Source: a virus. Taken from it: 64,000 nucleotides of DNA. Under the pieces are notes generated by a model. The model made no database searches and was not told the DNA's origin. It saw nothing but the letters and a program-made list of their open reading frames with translations. Location of the stretch: positions 62,001-126,000 of the IMG/VR virus record IMGVR_UViG_3300042868_010462. The stretch is one strand, 5' to 3'. The position numbers and the translations under genes were made by a program. Positions 1 through 8,418 of this stretch are shown piece after piece (position 1 is the stretch's first letter; the number at the start of each line of letters is the position of its first letter).

Positions 1-735
1 TAGAAGGTAGTGAATAGTATCTTGAGTTTTAACTAAAAATAAATCTTTTGTATATCTTGGGTCTCTGTACCAAAACATTTCAGATATTTTGAAATCATTC
101 ATATTTCTATGTGCCTGATTATATATTTCATAGTAAATTGGGTCATAACCATTTGGTGTTGACACCACAATAACTTTACCACCAGTAGAAAGTGAGGCCA
201 TACAAGCAGCCCAGAAGTCAGAATCTGCATCAATGAACGCAGCTTCATCAAATACAAGAATTGTTGGTGTGAAACCACGTAGGGCATCCTTAGAGGTAGC
301 AACAGCTTTTACCTCACAACCATTATTTGTTTTATAGTGTTTTTGTGAATTTTTATCACTTGAAAAATCAATACCAACCCAAGATGGCCATTGTCCAATA
401 AACATCCTGATTTTATTGGCCATTTCCATAGAAGTATCTAGTTTATTTGCGATAATCAAAATCTTTTCAGGTTTTGTTTTTTTAGCAAACGCTATTCTTT
501 TAGATATCCATGCTGCCGTAACTGTTGATACTCCTGCTTGCCTGTACTTCAAAGCAATATTTTCATTGTATTCCTCGTAGTCATTTAATAATGATATTTG
601 GTCAGGAAACAACTCCAGTGGGACATATTTTGAAACTGTGTTGTCATATGTTTCAAGGTATGTTCTTAATGCGTAAGGTGTATCTTTCATACATCTTACA
701 TATTCTATCATTACTTGTTCTTTTGTTAAACTCAT
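1..735 (-). CDS. terL: Terminase large subunit, N-terminal ATPase part (truncated by window edge)
   Basis: This is the motor ATPase that packages DNA into proheads. The visible 245 residues hold an adenine-binding/Walker A-like segment (KYRQAGVST, about residues 63-71), a Walker B (ILVFDEAA, about 159-166) and the coupling motif STPNG (about 192-196), the T4 gp17 type of large terminase. The C-terminal nuclease domain lies beyond the left edge. Only about 60 residues precede Walker A, far fewer than in T4 gp17. The ATG at 735 follows a TATTTATA motif by 13 nt, and a hairpin terminator separates it from the upstream gene. Identification is confident; the gene is simply cut by the window. Confidence 0.93.
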   Translation of the reverse strand, partial: MSLTKEQVMIEYVRCMKDTPYALRTYLETYDNTVSKYVPLELFPDQISLLNDYEEYNENIALKYRQAGVSTVTAAWISKRIAFAKKTKPEKILIIANKLDTSMEMANKIRMFIGQWPSWVGIDFSSDKNSQKHYKTNNGCEVKAVATSKDALRGFTPTILVFDEAAFIDADSDFWAACMASLSTGGKVIVVSTPNGYDPIYYEIYNQAHRNMNDFKISEMFWYRDPRYTKDLFLVKTQDTIHYLL

Positions 736-748
736 AAATTGTATTTTA

Positions 749-756
749 TATAAATA
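749..756 (-). promoter_or_regulatory. TATTTATA promoter-like motif for terL
   Basis: Exact TATTTATA in the sense of transcription, 13 nt upstream of the terminase start codon. Confidence 0.45.
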
Positions 757-761
757 TAAAA

Positions 762-788
762 ACCCCCACTTAATTATAAATGGGGGTT
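762..788. terminator. Hairpin terminator
   Basis: Inverted repeat ACCCCCA/TGGGGGT with A- and T-rich flanks between terL and the upstream gene; it could act in both directions. Confidence 0.7.
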
Positions 789-794
789 TGTAAG

Positions 795-1940
795 TTAATC
801 TTCATCTTCATCATCAAAATCGAATGTATCCCAATCATCGGGATTGAAATCGTCATCATCATCTTCTTTTTCCTCTGGTTCAATTGGTTTCTTCTTTTCA
901 AACTTCATTTTTTCTAATGGTTTTTCTTTTTTCTTTTCGTAATTAATATCATCTATAATTTCTTGTGACAAATCTAAAAATCTATCGATTTGTTCTTTGT
1001 CATTTTTAAAAACCCCTAACATCATTTTATTGTAATCATCAGGTTTCCCCTCAAATTCTTGAGCCAACATCAATAATAAATCGGGTTCAATTTCATGTGA
1101 ATAACCATCAAGTTCCATATCCCATAAAAATCTTAATTGTTCTATTAGGGCTCTACCATAATTCATATTTTTGATTTCGTGTTTGTGGGCATCAGCTACA
1201 CCCATAATTGTATCACCCACTTCTTTGTTTTTAGGTAATGTGAAAATAGAATCATAATATCTCGCCCCTTTAACCAATTCGTGCATAAGTAAAGGAAAAT
1301 TTGGTGCGGCAGCATCAATAATCCAAACCCCATTTTTATCTAAATAGACATCACAATATGCGACTCTCCCTGTAACACTTTGAGCCATTCTTTCTAATTG
1401 TGCCGTGTTTTCCCAATAAAAACGAGAAGCCCCCGAACCGAACTTTTTGTATAAGTCAACTAATCTTGGGTCAATCGAATTTAATTCATCCTCAATATTG
1501 TTAACAGCATTAAATCCATCCCTCCAAGCAGCTCCTTGTGTTAAAGCATTTTGTATATGTCTTTGTTTTATTCTTTCGTCAAATGATGAATCTACTTGTT
1601 TTGCCTTTTCTATTTTTGTTGTAGGTATTTCTTGAGATAATCTTCTACCACCACTACCTTGACCTAAAATTGCATTTACCTTTATTTTACCATTATCAAC
1701 CCCATTTTTTATATGAGGGTACATATTAAAAAATGTAACTAAAGCTAAATCTTGTAAATCACTTTTGTGACTTGATTCTATATTTGGTAACCCAAACATT
1801 AAAGATGTGAATTCTTGTGAACTTGGTGCTTTGTTTTCAGGATTGTCGTACAGATTTTTAGCTGTTCGTTCTATTCTGTTTTTTACATCATCAGGTAAGT
1901 AGTCACTAATCGGTGCTTCAAATAACCAGTTTTTTTTCAT
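795..1940 (-). CDS. Probable virion protein with acidic C-terminal tail
   Basis: A 381-residue protein with no family I can name. It begins MKKNWLFEAPISDY, giving LFE before A at residues 6-8, a possible prohead-protease site. The middle is mixed alpha/beta, and the last 40 residues are Lys-rich and then almost entirely Asp/Glu (DDDDD and DDEDED runs). It overlaps the upstream gene by one base and lies just upstream of terL, so translational coupling in a morphogenesis operon is likely. Position and composition suggest a capsid, connector or core component; this is inference. Confidence 0.6.
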   Translation of the reverse strand: MKKNWLFEAPISDYLPDDVKNRIERTAKNLYDNPENKAPSSQEFTSLMFGLPNIESSHKSDLQDLALVTFFNMYPHIKNGVDNGKIKVNAILGQGSGGRRLSQEIPTTKIEKAKQVDSSFDERIKQRHIQNALTQGAAWRDGFNAVNNIEDELNSIDPRLVDLYKKFGSGASRFYWENTAQLERMAQSVTGRVAYCDVYLDKNGVWIIDAAAPNFPLLMHELVKGARYYDSIFTLPKNKEVGDTIMGVADAHKHEIKNMNYGRALIEQLRFLWDMELDGYSHEIEPDLLLMLAQEFEGKPDDYNKMMLGVFKNDKEQIDRFLDLSQEIIDDINYEKKKEKPLEKMKFEKKKPIEPEEKEDDDDDFNPDDWDTFDFDDEDED

Positions 1941-3037
1941 TACTTCTTTTTTAATCTATTATAAAGTTTTTCCATCACAAAATCAAATTCTTCTTCCCCT
2001 TGAGGTCTTGTTTCAGGATTTTCGTATGGTGTAATTCTTTCAGGTTTTCTTCTTGGTTTTTCCTTTGGTTTTTCTGTTGGGGTTTTTGGTTTGGTCGCGG
2101 GCTCTTTTACACCTGGTTCAGACATAAATTCAAAGTCCATCATATCCAAATCAAAATCTTCATCTTCCCCTTGAGGTCTTGTTTCAGGGTTTTCGTATGG
2201 AGTTTCACGTGATGGTTTTCTTCTTGGTTTTTCCTTAGGTTTTTCAGTTGGAGTTTTAGGTTTTGTTGCTGGTTCTTTTACACCAGGTTCTGCCATAAAT
2301 TCAAAATCTTCTAACATTTCGGATTCACCAAAATAGAAATCCTCGTTAATTCTATTTTTTAATAAACCTAATAAATCCTTTTTAGTTATAGTTGGTTGTA
2401 ATGATTCTTTAACCAATTTATCCAAATTCTTTTCTGTCATAAAATTTTCAAACGTTGGTCTCATCGACTTATTAACATTTTTTCCCATTTGAGATGCCGC
2501 AACAGAACCTATTTTTTCCAAATAGTTTGCCATCGTGAAATTCTCCTTAGTTTCCTTCTTTTTGTATTTTACTGTTTTTTCAGGATGTTTTTTTTCTGGC
2601 ATATTTTTATATTGTTTCTTTGATGTACTCTTAGAAAATTCTTTAGCCATTTTACACCATTTACAATCATCACTTTTACATTTGTTACAACGAGCCCAAA
2701 ATAATCCTTGTTGTGCTTTTGACTCGAATTTTTCATCTAACTTATCATCCTCCATCATTTCAACAGTAGTTTTCCCATCCTTGTTTGATACTACAGCGTT
2801 TTTTACGTCCATTGACCCACCAGGATTCAATGTGTAGATGTCAGTTGTCTTTGTTGATTTGGTCGCATTAACAGGTTGTGTTGTTTGTTCCTCAACCTTT
2901 TTTTTGTTCATTCTTTCATACAATGCGTTTATTGTACTTTCATTTAATGATACAATAAAATCAGGAGTGAGACCACTATCCAATAAAAATCCAACTTTAT
3001 TATTAAGATTCATAAGAAAATTTTTTTTCAAATTCAA
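1940..3037 (-). CDS. Repeat-containing Pro/Lys-rich protein with Cys cluster
   Basis: A 365-residue protein of unknown function. A zinc-knuckle-like cluster CNKCKSDDCKWC sits near residues 115-126. The C-terminal third holds two tandem 57-residue units (each with FMxEPGVKEPATKPKTP and a following KPKEKPRRKP, then ENPETRPQGE) and ends with a basic tail. IVSLNES near residue 33 fits the (I/L)xE pattern seen in many proteins here. It overlaps the next gene by 1 nt and the preceding gene by 35 nt. The extended Pro/Lys/Glu repeats suggest a flexible linker or scaffold; no enzyme motif is visible. Confidence 0.6.
   Translation of the reverse strand: MNLKKNFLMNLNNKVGFLLDSGLTPDFIVSLNESTINALYERMNKKKVEEQTTQPVNATKSTKTTDIYTLNPGGSMDVKNAVVSNKDGKTTVEMMEDDKLDEKFESKAQQGLFWARCNKCKSDDCKWCKMAKEFSKSTSKKQYKNMPEKKHPEKTVKYKKKETKENFTMANYLEKIGSVAASQMGKNVNKSMRPTFENFMTEKNLDKLVKESLQPTITKKDLLGLLKNRINEDFYFGESEMLEDFEFMAEPGVKEPATKPKTPTEKPKEKPRRKPSRETPYENPETRPQGEDEDFDLDMMDFEFMSEPGVKEPATKPKTPTEKPKEKPRRKPERITPYENPETRPQGEEEFDFVMEKLYNRLKKK
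1993..2134 (-). repeat. Tandem coding repeat, copy near the C terminus
   Basis: One of two near-identical 142-bp stretches in direct repeat with a 171-bp period inside the same reading frame. Confidence 0.85.
2164..2305 (-). repeat. Tandem coding repeat, upstream copy
   Basis: Partner of the copy at 1993-2134. Many of the differences fall at third codon positions, so the protein repeat is better conserved than the DNA. Confidence 0.85.
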
Positions 3038-3413
3038 GGACTATATCCCTTTCATATAATTTATTTTTTACATTCTCCTCAGTTTCACCAAATCTGAAAA
3101 CTAATCTTTTAACTAAATCAAAATTAATTAACTCAGATTCATTTTCCCAACCTAAAGCTACAACATCATCTATTGTATCAATCATTGAAAAATAATCTGA
3201 TTTTTGTATGACTGATAGAGAAATTTTATCATTTTTTAAAACACCTACTTTTTTTATATGTTCTAAATCAGGTGGTAGTGGATAACCATTAGATGGTTTT
3301 GATTCCCACATTTCACCCCAAACATCAGTAATATTATCACTAAATATAAACTCGTAAATGTTATCACCTTTATAATTCGGACCTAATTCATTAACATATA
3401 TCAAATAGTTCAT
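3003..3413 (-). CDS. Conserved small hypothetical protein
   Basis: A 136-residue soluble protein without recognised motifs. It starts MNYLIYVNELGPNYKGDNIYEFIFSD and contains VWGEMWES and GYPLPPD. Its 5' end overlaps the stop of the 405-residue gene by 4 nt, and its 3' end overlaps the start of the repeat protein by 35 nt, so the three genes are probably translated as a coupled unit. Confidence 0.6.
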   Translation of the reverse strand: MNYLIYVNELGPNYKGDNIYEFIFSDNITDVWGEMWESKPSNGYPLPPDLEHIKKVGVLKNDKISLSVIQKSDYFSMIDTIDDVVALGWENESELINFDLVKRLVFRFGETEENVKNKLYERDIVLEFEKKFSYES

Positions 3414-4627
3414 ATCAATCTACCACTTGTTGTTACACCAAATTTTTCTCCTTCCATTTCAAAAACTAAAGTTCCCTTTTTGTTTTTACCAATAAGTTTA
3501 GCGGAGGGGTATTTGTTCAAAAATCTTTTTGAAGTTGATTCTTGTTTAAAGTTTTCGGATAACCTTTCCAACTTACTTTCATTAATATTTTTTGGAGTTT
3601 CATTGAAATACTTTTGTAATATTCTGTCAACTTTTGATTCAGATACACCATATCCCATTTCTTTCATCCTCATTTTGTGTTGACGTTCCTCAAAACTTTC
3701 TCTTCTTCCGTGTCTTGGGTACATTTCAGCCATTTCACCTTCTGGTGCAACTGGTATTTCAGGTTCAGGTAATTCTTCACCACCCATCTCAGGTTCAGGT
3801 AATTCCTCATCACTCATTTCAGGTTCTTCAATTTCTTCTCCCTCTTCAAATTTTGAAGTAATTTCTTCAATGTCGTCAGGTTCAAGTTTACTTAAGTCCA
3901 AAGCAGACAAAATTGAATTAATAACATATTTTACATCTTGGGATGACATATCATTATCTTCATCAGTACCAAATGTTCTAAGTTTTTGAGCTAATTTACC
4001 AGTAAGTTTTTGAATACTTTTGAAAGTAACAACATCTTCCTCTTGTGGAGTTTCACCCTCACCATCCATAGGAACTTCATCATCCATTGGCATCTCATCT
4101 GTCATAGGTTCTTCAGCAGGTAATGGTTCTTCGATAGGCATTTCAGTTTCAGGTGTTGCTGGTACAGCTGGTGGTGTCGCAGGTGCTGCTGGTGCTGGTG
4201 GAATTTGAGTTTCTTCTTGTTCATTGGTTTCACCACCTTTTACTAAAAAATATTTTTTGTCATCAATATTTTCTTGTTCGTTAAATAATGACAAGTTTCC
4301 TCTATAACCCTCATTTACATTTACCTCTTTCACAATAAGGTTTAAACGTTTCAATGCTTGTGAATAAGACGAATAATACTTTCTATTTTTCATCGGCTCA
4401 ATATATTCACTAACTGATTCGGTTAATCCTTTTTTAATAACATATCCATTTTTTTCTTTTGTGATATGATATGTATTTCCATCAGCTAAGGTTTTTGAAT
4501 ATTCTAAAGATTCACTCTCGTTAATTGACTGAGGTGTATTTAAATTATATTTAGAAATTTCCAAAATCCTTTGAATTTTTTCCATTCCTCCTAATTTTTC
4601 ACTACCAATAGGTTTTAATTTTCCCAT
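3410..4627 (-). CDS. Probable capsid core or scaffold-type protein
   Basis: 405 residues, not assignable to a named family. The N terminus is MGKLKPIGSEKLGGMEKIQRILE, followed by INES near residue 36. Both fit (I/L)xE sites. A central Pro/Glu/Met-rich acidic stretch (residues about 135-200, then EELPEPE repeats about 270-295) surrounds a helical segment around FKSIQKLTGKLAQKLRTFG. The C terminus ends in a small basic domain finishing GVTTSGRLI. Acidic, helical, protease-site-bearing proteins beside terminase genes are often prohead core proteins; that role is inferred. TATTTATA occurs 30 nt upstream. Confidence 0.55.
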   Translation of the reverse strand: MGKLKPIGSEKLGGMEKIQRILEISKYNLNTPQSINESESLEYSKTLADGNTYHITKEKNGYVIKKGLTESVSEYIEPMKNRKYYSSYSQALKRLNLIVKEVNVNEGYRGNLSLFNEQENIDDKKYFLVKGGETNEQEETQIPPAPAAPATPPAVPATPETEMPIEEPLPAEEPMTDEMPMDDEVPMDGEGETPQEEDVVTFKSIQKLTGKLAQKLRTFGTDEDNDMSSQDVKYVINSILSALDLSKLEPDDIEEITSKFEEGEEIEEPEMSDEELPEPEMGGEELPEPEIPVAPEGEMAEMYPRHGRRESFEERQHKMRMKEMGYGVSESKVDRILQKYFNETPKNINESKLERLSENFKQESTSKRFLNKYPSAKLIGKNKKGTLVFEMEGEKFGVTTSGRLI

Positions 4628-4657
4628 ATTTCGATTTTTTTGTTATTATTTTTTATA

Positions 4658-4665
4658 TATAAATA
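4658..4665 (-). promoter_or_regulatory. TATTTATA promoter-like motif
   Basis: Exact motif 30 nt upstream of the start at 4627, at the head of the five-gene run ending in terL. Confidence 0.4.
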
Positions 4666-4688
4666 TGTACAATTAATCAATTCTACAT

Positions 4689-5489
4689 TTACTCAATAGA
4701 AAGTTTATTATCTATAAGTTTTAAAGGTGTTTTATATAATTTGTCAATATACCCGTTTCTTCGTAATACTTTAAAAACCAAATTTTCCAAGCTCATTTCA
4801 CCACCCCCTTTTAAACCACTTAATCTAAACTTTTTAAGTTTATTTTTAAATTGATTTAGTGTTTTTTCGATTGTGTCAATATCTAGGTCTTCCATATTTT
4901 TTATCGAAGAATCAATAGTTCTCATCCATTGTTTAGATTTATTTTTTACATCTTTCAAATCCACTTTAAAATCAAACCTTTTGGGTGTTTTTAACCATTC
5001 ATCATTCAGTAACGAATAAACACCTCCACTGATACCTTGCATATCAGTATCCTCAATGAAAAACTCAACATCAAAACCAAACATTTTTACATCTCTTTTT
5101 TGATTGAAAATTACTTTTTTCAAATCAAAATATTCAACGTACATATCTTTAAGTTCATTGGAAAATTGTTTGTAATCAACTAATATGTGCACGTCAATGT
5201 CTGAGAACTTAGACCAATTATAGTTAGCTATTGAACCAACTACAATAATGTCATCAATAACAACGTCAATGTCCAAACTTTCAATAAATTGGTAAGTTAT
5301 CTCAAGTAAATTTTTTCTAACCTTTGGGTTTATTTTATATTTCTGACCTTCAGGGTCACCCATATGTTTTTCATTTGGTAGATACCATATTTTTGGATAC
5401 AACTGGTCTTGTATCTCGAAACTACTTAAAATATTTTCAATATTATCCATGTCTGATAAATATTCACATACATTGTAAATATACATCAA
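4689..5489 (-). CDS. Predicted nucleotidyltransferase (Pol beta superfamily)
   Basis: A 266-residue protein with the nucleotidyltransferase signature GS-x9-DID: VVGSIANYNWSKFSDIDVHI around residues 86-105, with a further acidic residue in DVEFFIED about residue 143 that can complete the metal site. Members transfer NMP groups to protein, RNA or small molecules; the substrate cannot be read from sequence. It overlaps the upstream KTSC gene by 4 nt (start codon inside the stop region), so the two are likely co-translated. An antitoxin-like MNT role is possible but no HEPN partner is visible. Confidence 0.8.
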   Translation of the reverse strand: MMYIYNVCEYLSDMDNIENILSSFEIQDQLYPKIWYLPNEKHMGDPEGQKYKINPKVRKNLLEITYQFIESLDIDVVIDDIIVVGSIANYNWSKFSDIDVHILVDYKQFSNELKDMYVEYFDLKKVIFNQKRDVKMFGFDVEFFIEDTDMQGISGGVYSLLNDEWLKTPKRFDFKVDLKDVKNKSKQWMRTIDSSIKNMEDLDIDTIEKTLNQFKNKLKKFRLSGLKGGGEMSLENLVFKVLRRNGYIDKLYKTPLKLIDNKLSIE

Positions 5490-5728
5490 ACCTTTTTGTA
5501 CTTGTAATTTTTAGCGATGGTGGAACTAAAAAACTTACCTTGGGATTCCGATAACCTGAATCTAGTGTAAATTGTGTGCGGTACTTCATCATATTCATAT
5601 TTAGTTCCATTTTTGAATTCAACAATCATTTTTTTAGTTGCTGTATCATACTCACTTCTTACTAAATTACTTGATTGTACTTCATTTATAATTTTTGTAC
5701 CTACTATTTCTTCTTTTAATATTGCCAT
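5486..5728 (-). CDS. KTSC domain protein
   Basis: 80 residues. The segment from VQSSNLVRSEYD through FKNGTKYEYDEVP to SQGKFFSSTIAKNYKYKKV matches the KTSC domain pattern (SSN, tYxY, VP, S-G-kfF, I-y-Y-kv). KTSC domains occur in phages and bacteria, alone or fused to Lys-tRNA synthetase or nucleases, and probably bind nucleic acid or protein. Expressed as a pair with the downstream nucleotidyltransferase (4-nt overlap); a terminator lies just upstream. Confidence 0.85.
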   Translation of the reverse strand: MAILKEEIVGTKIINEVQSSNLVRSEYDTATKKMIVEFKNGTKYEYDEVPHTIYTRFRLSESQGKFFSSTIAKNYKYKKV

Positions 5729-5744
5729 TTTTTTAAATTTAAAA

Positions 5745-5767
5745 AACCCCCATTTATATCGGGGGTT
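5745..5767. terminator. Hairpin terminator
   Basis: ACCCCC/GGGGGT inverted repeat with A-run on the left and T-rich sequence on the right, between the UVR gene and the KTSC gene. Confidence 0.7.
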
Positions 5768-5771
5768 AATG

Positions 5772-6209
5772 TTAATTAATTTTTTTTAATTCATCTCTAA
5801 TTTCTATAGCCCTTTCGAAATCTTGTTTTTCAATAGCTATTTCCATTTCCTTTTTGAGAGTTTCAATTTTCCCTTTGTTTTTCTGAAGTTCTTTTATTTC
5901 GTCTCTGATTTTAGCCGCTTGTTCAAAATCTTGGTTTTGGATACATTCGTTTAATTTAGTTTCCAAATCTCTCTTTGTATTTGAATTAGATGCTGACCAT
6001 TTTGTGTTAGGATTAATCACAAAATGAATTGAAGTGATAATACCATCCTTGGTCTTTCTAACTGAATTTCTCAATTTACTGAAATCAGTATTAAGTTCAT
6101 CGTACTTTAAGTTATCCAAGAAACTTTCCAGTGGAATTGATGGTTTATGTTTTCCACCGAAAATCTCGTCCAAAATTTTCTCAAATTTTTTATAAAAATC
6201 GTTATCCAT
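5772..6209 (-). CDS. UVR-motif protein, possible ClpC adaptor
   Basis: 145 residues. Two UvrB/C-type UVR helical hairpins are visible: ECIQNQDFEQAAKIRDEIK (about 90-108) and IAIEKQDFERAIEIRDELK (about 127-145). In Firmicutes, McsA carries a UVR motif and works with the Clp unfoldase ClpC. Here the gene is divergent from a clpC homologue whose middle domain also has a UVR motif, and both share an upstream palindrome. An adaptor role is therefore plausible but inferred. No McsA zinc cysteines are present. Confidence 0.75.
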   Translation of the reverse strand: MDNDFYKKFEKILDEIFGGKHKPSIPLESFLDNLKYDELNTDFSKLRNSVRKTKDGIITSIHFVINPNTKWSASNSNTKRDLETKLNECIQNQDFEQAAKIRDEIKELQKNKGKIETLKKEMEIAIEKQDFERAIEIRDELKKIN

Positions 6210-6309
6210 AATAAATTGTTTGTTGTTAAGTTTATTTTACTTAGTATTGTACGAATTATATACCAATTAATTAAGATAATCAATAATGTCACTTTGTAAT
6301 TAAAAATAC

Positions 6310-6322
6310 TGACATTTTGTCA
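6310..6322. promoter_or_regulatory. Palindromic operator TGACA-N3-TGTCA (clpC/UVR)
   Basis: Perfect 5-bp inverted repeat TGACA TTT TGTCA in the divergent interval between the UVR gene and clpC. The same arrangement with spacer AAT precedes dnaK at 47622-47634, suggesting one regulator for the chaperone genes. Confidence 0.65.
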
Positions 6323-6375
6323 TTACAAGATTGTTGAAAATACCAAATAAAACATTATTATTAAATAAAAAAGTT

Positions 6376-8406
6376 ATGATAGAATCTAAAGATGGAGATT
6401 ACTCAAGTAAAGGTAAGGGTGACACACCAGTATTAAACAACTTTGCAAAAGATTTGGTTAAACTTGCTGAAGAGGGAAAATTAGACCCTGTTGTAGGTAG
6501 AGATAGAGAAATAACAAGAATAGCCCAAATATTATCAAGAAGAAAGAAAAATAATCCAATTATAATCGGTGAACCAGGTTGTGGAAAAACCGCTATAGTA
6601 GAAGGTTTGGCCTTGAAAATATTGAATGGAGATTGTCCAAGAAATCTAATGGATAAAAGAATTATGTCCTTAGATATGACCTCAATTGTTGCGGGCACAA
6701 AATATAGAGGACAATTTGAGGAAAGAATGAAGGTGATTATAGAAGAACTACAAGCCGCCCCAAATATCATTTTGTTTATCGATGAAATCCATCAAATTGT
6801 TGGTGCGGGTAATTCATCAGGTTCGTTGGATGCCTCAAATATATTTAAACCAGCCTTAGCAAGAGGGGAAATCCAATGTATTGGTGCGACCACTTTGGAT
6901 GAATATAGAAAGAATTTTGAAAAAGATGGTGCATTAGAAAGACGATTCCAAAAAGTAATTGTTGACCCATCAACTAAAGATGAAACATTACAAATTTTAT
7001 TAAATGTCAAAGACAAATATGAAAATTACCATAAAGTAAATTATAGTGATGATGTACTTAAACTTTGTGTTGATTTAGCTGAAAGATATATTACAGATAG
7101 AGAATTTCCAGATAAGGCATTTGACATTATTGATGAAGTCGGAGCAAGAAGTCAGGTTGAAATTAAAATGCCTCAAATTGTGGAGGATTTGAAAACACAA
7201 GCACAAGAAATAAAAAAACAAAAAATAGATGTTGTAAAAAGTCAAAACTATGAACTGGCTGCAGATTTAAGAGATAAGGAAACAAAAATATTAGATAAGT
7301 TAGAAGAGGAAAAAAAGAAATTCGAATTTGATTTATTAAACAAAAAGAAAGAAGTTAGTGTAGAACTAGTTTATGAAGTTGTATCTAATATGACTAAGAT
7401 TCCAGTCTCAAAAATGGATTCTGATGAAACTAACAAACTTTCATCTCTTGATAACAATTTGGCTTCGAAAGTTATTGGACAATCAGAAGCTGTTCTTAAA
7501 ATCGCAAAAGCAATAAGGAGAAATAGATTGGGGATTAAAGACCCTAATAAACCAATTGGTTCATTTATTTTCTTAGGCTCAACAGGTGTGGGTAAAACTT
7601 ATTTAGCTAAACAATTAGCTAAGGAAATATTTGGTAGTGAAGAAAATCTAATCCGTGTTGATATGTCAGAATTCCAAGAAAAACATTCAATATCAAGATT
7701 AATTGGTTCACCTCCAGGTTACGTTGGTTACGATGAAGGGGGACAACTTACCGAACAAGTGAAAAATAAACCATATTCAGTTATTTTATTCGATGAAATT
7801 GAGAAAGCAAATAAAGACGTGTTTGCAACGTTACTCCAAGTTTTAGACGATGGACATCTTACTGATGGTCTTGGAAGAAAAATTAATTTCAAGAATTGTA
7901 TCATTATTATGACCTCAAACCTTGGTGTCAAAAAACTACAAGATTTTGGTACTGGTGTTGGATTCAAAACAAACGCGAATGTTTACATTGAAGAGGAACA
8001 TAAAAGGGATATGTTAAAAAAGGAATTGCAGAAATTCTTTGCCCCTGAATTCCTTAATCGTATTGATGAAATTATTGTTTTTAATACATTGAAGGAAGAC
8101 GAAGTAAAACAAATTGTTAAATTAGAGGTCGATAAACTAATTAAAAGATTAGAAGGTTTGAATTATAATATTTCTTGTGATGATTCAGTTTTAGAATTAA
8201 TTTCTAAAGTTGGTTTTGATGAAACATATGGTGCCAGACCAATCAAAAGAGCAATTCAAGATAAAATTGAAGATTTTGTATCAGAAGAGGTGTTAAATGG
8301 TAAAATTATAGAAAATGAACAATACATTCTAACCGTAGATAATGAAAGTATAATTTTCAAAGAAAAGGAAACCAAAAAAACCAAAAAGAAAAAAGGGACT
8401 GAATAG
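6376..8406 (+). CDS. clpC: ClpC-type AAA+ unfoldase lacking the N domain
   Basis: A Clp/Hsp100 ATPase that unfolds proteins for refolding or for ClpP. The first AAA+ module has Walker A GEPGCGKT (about residue 65) and Walker B ILFIDEIH; the middle domain has a UVR segment (SQNYELAADLRDKE); the second module has Walker A GSTGVGKT, Walker B VILFDEIE and sensor motif GARPIKRAI. The usual N-terminal substrate-binding repeats are absent: module one begins about 15 residues after the start, so the protein is about 676 residues instead of about 810. I chose the ATG at 6376; an upstream TTG at 6331 is possible. No ClpP is seen in the window. Confidence 0.93.
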   Translation: MIESKDGDYSSKGKGDTPVLNNFAKDLVKLAEEGKLDPVVGRDREITRIAQILSRRKKNNPIIIGEPGCGKTAIVEGLALKILNGDCPRNLMDKRIMSLDMTSIVAGTKYRGQFEERMKVIIEELQAAPNIILFIDEIHQIVGAGNSSGSLDASNIFKPALARGEIQCIGATTLDEYRKNFEKDGALERRFQKVIVDPSTKDETLQILLNVKDKYENYHKVNYSDDVLKLCVDLAERYITDREFPDKAFDIIDEVGARSQVEIKMPQIVEDLKTQAQEIKKQKIDVVKSQNYELAADLRDKETKILDKLEEEKKKFEFDLLNKKKEVSVELVYEVVSNMTKIPVSKMDSDETNKLSSLDNNLASKVIGQSEAVLKIAKAIRRNRLGIKDPNKPIGSFIFLGSTGVGKTYLAKQLAKEIFGSEENLIRVDMSEFQEKHSISRLIGSPPGYVGYDEGGQLTEQVKNKPYSVILFDEIEKANKDVFATLLQVLDDGHLTDGLGRKINFKNCIIIMTSNLGVKKLQDFGTGVGFKTNANVYIEEEHKRDMLKKELQKFFAPEFLNRIDEIIVFNTLKEDEVKQIVKLEVDKLIKRLEGLNYNISCDDSVLELISKVGFDETYGARPIKRAIQDKIEDFVSEEVLNGKIIENEQYILTVDNESIIFKEKETKKTKKKKGTE

Positions 8407-8417
8407 TCCCTTTTTTT
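8395..8417. terminator. Hairpin terminator after clpC
   Basis: AGGGACT/AGTCCCT hairpin spanning the clpC stop codon, followed by seven T; it also lies at the 3' end of the converging gene. Confidence 0.85.
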
Positions 8418-8418
8418 A

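Noticed and set aside
5772-6209. UVR protein as a UvrB/UvrC repair subunit
   Set aside because: No helicase or nuclease motifs; two UVR hairpins alone fit an adaptor-like protein better.
6331-6375. TTG start extending ClpC by 15 residues
   Set aside because: The ATG at 6376 gives a sensible distance from the palindrome and no clear leader peptide; homologues start near this point. Not excluded.
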